DNA from: Bufo bufo
Taxonomy: Eukaryota > Chordata > Amphibia > Anura > Bufonidae
Direction of reading: 5' to 3'
Assembly: GCF_905171765.1 (NCBI RefSeq)
Contig: NC_053392.1
Span: 35,224,956-35,288,955 of the forward strand
Length of the DNA stretch: 64,000 nt
A program made the translations under genes and the position numbers. Below are positions 59,081 to 64,000 of the stretch, piece by piece. Below the pieces are notes generated by a model. That model saw nothing but the letters and a program-made list of their open reading frames with translations. It was not told the origin of the DNA and did not search any database. Numbering within the stretch: the stretch's first letter is position 1; each line of letters starts with the position of its first letter.

Positions 59081-60046
59081 TAACCTCCTGCTGATTTATT
59101 CTATATGTACCATTGGCATGTAGTTAGTACTGAGATTAGTAACACTGTGGGGCACTGATAATACTGATAATAATATTGTTCTTCTTTTTTCTCTTTCTAT
59201 AAATGTTGCGCCTCCGTCCCTGGATTTGCTGCAGCTCTGCTGTGACACCTGGAGCCTGGCGTGCGTCCCACGTTGTGTCCTGCTTATTTCAGCCTCTCCT
59301 CCTCGTTACATAACAGTCCCTGGCTATAAATAGCAGTCCATTCGCTGGATTCTGCTCTCTCCAGGCAAATGCGTCCCTGGCAGTCGGCAGACACAATATT
59401 CACATGAAGCTGAATGGGGGAAGATGCAGATCTAGGGGACAGCTGAATGGCAATAATAAAACCTGGAAAGTGGTGGCTTTATTGGTGTAATGACTGTGAA
59501 GTTCTGCTCTTGGGCTGAGAAAAGAAACGTAACTTATGTATTAATAGTAAATTACCAGCTAACACTGCCATGGATGGAGACTTGGGGATATCGGTGGACA
59601 GTAAACATAACTTTAGCTACCAGTGCCAGGCAGCTGCTGCCAAGGCATATAAAATAATTGGATACATCAAGAAAAGCACCTGTTGTCACAAGAATACCTT
59701 AGCCGTGCCATTATGGGCTGTTAACCCCTTCTGGACTATTGCCATACATGTACAGGGGATGCTTGTACTTTAAAGATGGATGATGCCCGCTTAGGTTTGC
59801 CACCTGACTGGTATTCCACCGGCCAGGCCAGTATTTTGCTTAGATTTCCGGTACCAGTATTTTATTTTTAGCAGCATTAATAATTTCTGGTAATTTAGTC
59901 AGACATCTTCAATGGTTCCTCAGACTCTTCTAAGCAGCTGACTGAGGAAGCGGAAGGAAAAGAGCGCAGCACAGCATAGGAGAGCCTGCTTGCCGGCATC
60001 TGCTTAGGAGTCCCAGCTCTGACACCATATATGGCTTAGGAGTCCC
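59081..60046. other. Intergenic with a LINE RT fragment
   Basis: Unique-looking sequence apart from the RT remnant at 59565-59685. 59330-59480 shows no recognisable repeat. Confidence 0.4.
59565..59685 (+). pseudogene. LINE RT fragment
   Basis: DLGISVDSKHNFSYQCQAAA then AKAYKIIGYIKK matches the DLGV.VD....S.QC..A..KA....GYI.. pattern of CR1/L2-like ORF2. Short, isolated; distinct from the copy at 58102-58948. Confidence 0.65.
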
Positions 60047-61630
60047 TGCTCTATGTTCATATATGGAGTCAGTGCTTCCGGGAGTCCCTGCTCTATGTCC
60101 ATTTATGGAGTCAGTGCTTCTGGGAGTCCTTGCTCTATGTCCCTATATGGAGTCAGTGCTTGTGGGAGTCCCTGCTCTATGTCCCTATATGGAGTCAGTG
60201 CTTCTGGGAGTCCTTGCTCTATGTCCCTATATGGAGTCAGTGCTTCTGGGAGTCCATGCTCTATGTTCATATATGGAGTCAGTGCTTCTGGGAGTCCCTG
60301 CTCTATGTCCATATATGGAGTCAGTTCTTCTGGGATTCCCTGCTCTATGTCCATTTATGGAGTCAGTGCTTCTGGGAGTCCCTGCTCTATGTCCATATAT
60401 GGAATCAGTGCTTCTGGGAGTTCCTGCTCCATGTCCATATATGGAGTCAGTGTTTCTGGGAGTCCCTGCTCTATGTCCCTATATGGAGTCAGTGCTTCTG
60501 GGAGTCCCTGCTCTATGTCCATATATGGGGTCAGTGCTTCTGGGAGTCCCTGCTCTATGTCCATATATGGAGTCAGTGCTTCTGGGAGTCCCTGCTCTAT
60601 GTCCATATATGGAGTCAGTGTTTCTGGGAGTCCCTGCTCTATGTCCATATATGGAGTCAGTGCTTCTGGGAGTCCCTGCTCTATGTCCATATATGGAGTC
60701 AGTGCTTCTGGGAGTCCCTGCTCTATGTCCATATATGGAATCAGTGCTTCTGGGAGTTCATGCTCTATGTCCATATATGGAGTCAGTGTTTCTGGGAGTC
60801 CCTGCTCTATGTCCATATATGGAGTCAGTGCTTCTGGGAGTCCCTGCTCCATGTCCATATATGGAGTCAGTGCTTGTGGGAGTCCCTGCTCTATGTCCAT
60901 ATATGGAGTCAGTGCTTCTGGGAGTCCCTGCTCTATGTCCATATATGGAGTCAGTGCTTCTGGGAGTCCCTGCTCTATGTCCATATATGGGGTCAGTGCT
61001 TCTGGGAGTCCCTGCTCTATGTCCATATATGGAATCAGTGCTTCTGGGAGTTCCTGCTCCATGTCCATATATGGAGTCAGTGTTTCTGGGAGTCCCTGCT
61101 CTATGTCCCTATATGGAGTCAGTGCTTCTGGGAGTCCCTGCTCTATGTCCATATATGGGGTCAGTGCTTCTGGGAGTCCCTGCTCTATGTCCATATATGG
61201 AGTCAGTGCTTCTGGGAGTCCCTGCTCTATGTCCATATATGGAATCAGTGCTTCTGGGAGTTCATGCTCTATGTCCATATATGGAGTCAGTGTTTCTGGG
61301 AGTCCCTGCTCTATGTCCATATATGGAGTCAGTGCTTCTGGGAGTCCCTGCTCTATGTCCATATATGGAGTCAGTGCTTCTGGGAGTCCCTGCTCTATGT
61401 CCATATATGGAATCAGTGTTTCTGGGAGTTCCTGCTCTATGTCCATATATGGAGTAAGTGCTTCTGGGAGTTCCTGCTCTATGTCCATATATGGAATCAG
61501 TGTTTCTGGGAGTTCCTGCTCTATGTCCATATATGGAGTTAGTGCTTCTGGGAGTTCCTGCTCTATGTCCATATATGGAATCAGTGTTTCTGGGAGTTCC
61601 TGCTCTATGTCCATATATGGAGTAAGTGCT
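60047..61630. repeat. 42-bp minisatellite, ~38 copies, with higher-order structure
   Basis: Unit TATATGGAGTCAGTGCTTCT then GGGAGTCCCTGCTCTATGTCCA. Variants (GGAATCAGTG..GGGAGTTCCTGCTCC, then GTGTTTCTGGG, then CCCTATATGG) recur as an ordered block near 60400 and 61030, a shift of 15 units (630 bp), showing block duplication. As 42 is 14 codons, several frames stay open for 440-590 codons (MSIYGVSASGSPCS-type); they are not supported as genes. Confidence 0.95.
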
Positions 61631-61940
61631 ATGAAGATGAAGGGGGTATCCCCAAGTGCTATCAGTATGCTTGGGGACAATCTGTGTACAGTATTTACAT
61701 TTTATTTAGCCTCTATTTTTGAAGTGTTTCTACTGGGTTTGAAACTCATGGTTGCTAATGCTACCTCAGGCCCTCTGGAGAATCCAAGGCCTGCCACAGT
61801 TATCTTCCTATGGAGCCCTGCCTATGGCAGATAGGAACATATGGGGTCATTTATCAAACTGGTGTAAAGTAGAACTGGTGGACACTGTAACAGAAAAAAA
61901 AATCTAAATGACCAGTTCGCTGGTTTTCATGGTTTCGCCT
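61631..61940. other. Intergenic; small hairpin
   Basis: TCCCCAAG and CTTGGGGA (about 61649-61677) can pair. Nothing else recognised. Confidence 0.4.
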
Positions 61941-62690
61941 CCCCCAAATAAAGAAAATAAAAAGTAATCAAAAAGACATACACACTCCAAAATGTCACTT
62001 TGCAAAAAATGAGCCCTCAAACAGATTCGTAGATGTAACTATAAAGAAATTATGAGGGTCAAAGAAAAAAAATCCAAGTTTTTAGATATTTTTTACAATA
62101 TTAACCCTTTCCTGATGCAGTCATTTTCCATTTTTGCGTTTTCGTTTTTCACTCCCTGCTGGAAGGCAGGGAGTTAATACTTTTTTATGATTTCGTTCAC
62201 ATAACTGTATTAGAGCTTGTTTTTTGTGGGACAAGTTGTACTTTCTAATGGCACCATTTAATATTGCATACAATGTAGTGGGAAGCCAAATGGGGTGGAA
62301 TTTGGAAGGAAAAAAAACAAAAAAAATAACGCAATTCTGCCAAAGTTTTACAGGTTTTATTTTTACAGAGTTCACTGGGCGATAAAACTGACTTGTGCTC
62401 TTCATTCTCCAGGTTTATATGATTATGGCAATAGCACATATGTTTATTTTTTTCTTGCGTTTTAATGCTTAAAAATAAAACTTTTGAAGTTATTTTTTTT
62501 GTCATCGCTGTATTCTGACCCCCATAACTTTTTTAATTTTATGTGTACAGAGCTGTGTGAGGGCTAATTTTTTTGTGGGGCGATCTGTAGGTTTCATTGA
62601 TAACATTTTGGGATGCGTATGACTTTTTGATCACTTTTTATTAAATTGTGGGAGGTGAGGTAATAAAAAAAAAATGGCGAATCAGCCATT
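61941..62690. repeat. Dispersed repeat in inverted pair
   Basis: 61955-62020 (AAAAGTAATCAAAAAGACAT, AAAAATGAGCCCTCAAACAG) is the inverted counterpart of 62555-62640 (GTGTGAGGGCTAATTTTTTT, GCGTATGACTTTTTGATCAC). Between lies T-rich sequence with TTAATGGCACC-like and TGTGGGACAAGTTGTACTTT motifs. I believe it is a known anuran dispersed repeat but cannot name the family. Confidence 0.6.
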
Positions 62691-64000
62691 TTGACTTTTT
62701 TTCCATTTCGTATGGTATAAATAATTTTATATTTTAATAGTACAGGCATTTTAGCATGCGGCACCACAGGCCTTGAACTGTTTAATTAGTGCTTAGGAAA
62801 GCTAATTTGCATACCTTTGGTATTCTGGGAAAGAGATTTAAATTAGCTTTTTTTCCAAAGAGAAAAGAACATTAAAGCCTATATGATGCCAGTAGGAGTA
62901 AGATATGCTAATTTTCATATATTTTTCAAGAAAAAGAGAGCAGCATTTGCGGGACTACAATACTCATGCATACTAGGTGGTCTCCCTAATGAGAAAGAGC
63001 AACCTCAAGTGCCCCTAAATAATAGCTTTTAGAGCACGCTCTTCCTGGCACTATATGGTGGAACATTCCAACTGGCACACTATGAGAAGAACAATCTTTA
63101 AATAGCAACTTAATAAGGGCACATCATAGCCAATGCTGTAGGTTAGCACACTATGATTACCATTGCAGGTTACTGTGCCTTGTTTGGCACTGTGAGTTAG
63201 TCCCCCGTGATTGGTACTGTAGGTTAGGATACCACGACTGGTATTGTAGGTTAGAACCCATGATTAACATCATGTGTAAGGCATTGTGGGGGGACACCGC
63301 CTTATGGAGATCAATCTGTATAATGGCATGCCTAGACACTATATGGATTGCACCCAATATAGGCACATCATGTCTGGAACAGTATAGGGCTGGCACACAG
63401 CTACTACCGTATATATTATCAAGAGGTAACTGTGGAGTCCCATGACCTGTATAACATGGCTTGTACTGGAGCAACCAGGACTAAGAGAGTGTGATGGCCT
63501 CATGAAGGAAACATCCATCATAAACAGTGACTACATCTGTCTATTCCTCATCCTATGTATGAAAGGACCAGAGAGCTGGAACGTAATTTATGTTTTATGT
63601 TCCAGACTACACTGACCATTGATTCTGACGCTGGAGACACAGACTATTAATGCCGACACCTAATGGCTCCCTGCAGGATTATCTCCGCTCTGGGATGTAA
63701 ATAAAGCTCAAGATGCTGTTATATGAAGAATATATAGAGAAGTCTGGTGGTCACTGCTGAGAGTTAGCTGGATACTGTCTGCAAAATGAATCTAAACATT
63801 AATAAACTCAGTTCATTTGGTGTATTTTGAGCAGGGGGCCCAATTACCGGGTCCCTAACTACTTCACTCACAGGCTTCCCCGGGCGCTCCACCCTTGATC
63901 TTCACAGTTCTCCTCTGGACTGGTTTTTGATCTCCTAGTCTACTGAGCTTTAGTACATTAGCGCTTACTTTTCTGTCTACAGATAATTCCTAAAATATCC
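62691..64000. other. Intergenic, nothing recognised
   Basis: Possible weak tandem character at 63120-63290 (GGTTAG..CATGATTG-type phrases). No gene or transposon end supported. Confidence 0.4.

Noticed and set aside
60053..61834. 593-codon Ser/Cys-rich open frame
   Set aside because: Entirely a 42-bp tandem array; other frames and the opposite strand are equally open, with no sign of a gene.

Overview
The window looks like a repeat-saturated vertebrate chromosome, most likely from a frog or toad (anuran). The grounds are a vertebrate-type KCNK3 exon, several Tc1 families close to intact, hAT and TTA/TAA-flanked MITEs, CR1-like LINE tails ending in ATTCTATG-type repeats, and many long minisatellites. 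I cannot name the species. There is no bacterial-style gene organisation, operon or CRISPR array; nearly all long open frames are transposases or tandem arrays.

The only host gene I can support is KCNK3 (TASK-1 two-pore potassium channel). Its first coding exon lies on the minus strand at 14898-15180. It ends at a GT donor that splits the first selectivity filter at Gly95, the position known for human KCNK3. Exon 2 is not visible, so 1-14897 is read as intron 1 (more than 14.9 kb). Upstream of the ATG are two short uORFs, a CTG/CAG run, a CArG/TATA-like box at 15356-15365 and a roughly 79-bp minisatellite at 15425-16290.

KCNK3 intron 1 (1-14897) holds: a hAT MITE (714-2523, perfect 8-bp target duplication) carrying a nested Tc1 (1091-2139); a decayed 5.8-kb hAT (3737-9569) with a minus-strand BED/hAT transposase and an internal 38/76-bp minisatellite; a 26-bp array (10415-12935); and an ATCT microsatellite.

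17-34 kb holds a short Tc1 derivative, small hATs, a 48-bp array (20575-23199), a DD37E Tc1/mariner element (24648-26210), a MITE inside a degenerate tandem array, a 97-bp array (30947-32221), and a GC-rich hAT that may carry a foreign exon (32230-33166). 34.4-42.2 kb is one antisense CR1-like LINE split by a large inverted-repeat element (about 34948-41231). Each arm of that element received a Tc1; the left one (35198-36756) has an uninterrupted 341-codon transposase. The LINE also carries a five-fold duplication of its GVPQGSVL motif region.

43-54.4 kb: a TTA MITE, a 33-bp-type array, and a second large hAT (47921-54417) that has collected a 3'-truncated Tc1, a solo LTR, tandem arrays and a palindrome cluster. 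54.9-64 kb: a Tc1 with about 200-bp inverted repeats, a second 97-bp array containing a MITE that contains a CR1, a 42-bp array (60047-61630), and low-complexity dispersed repeats. Nested insertions with target duplications allow the relative order of many events to be read directly.
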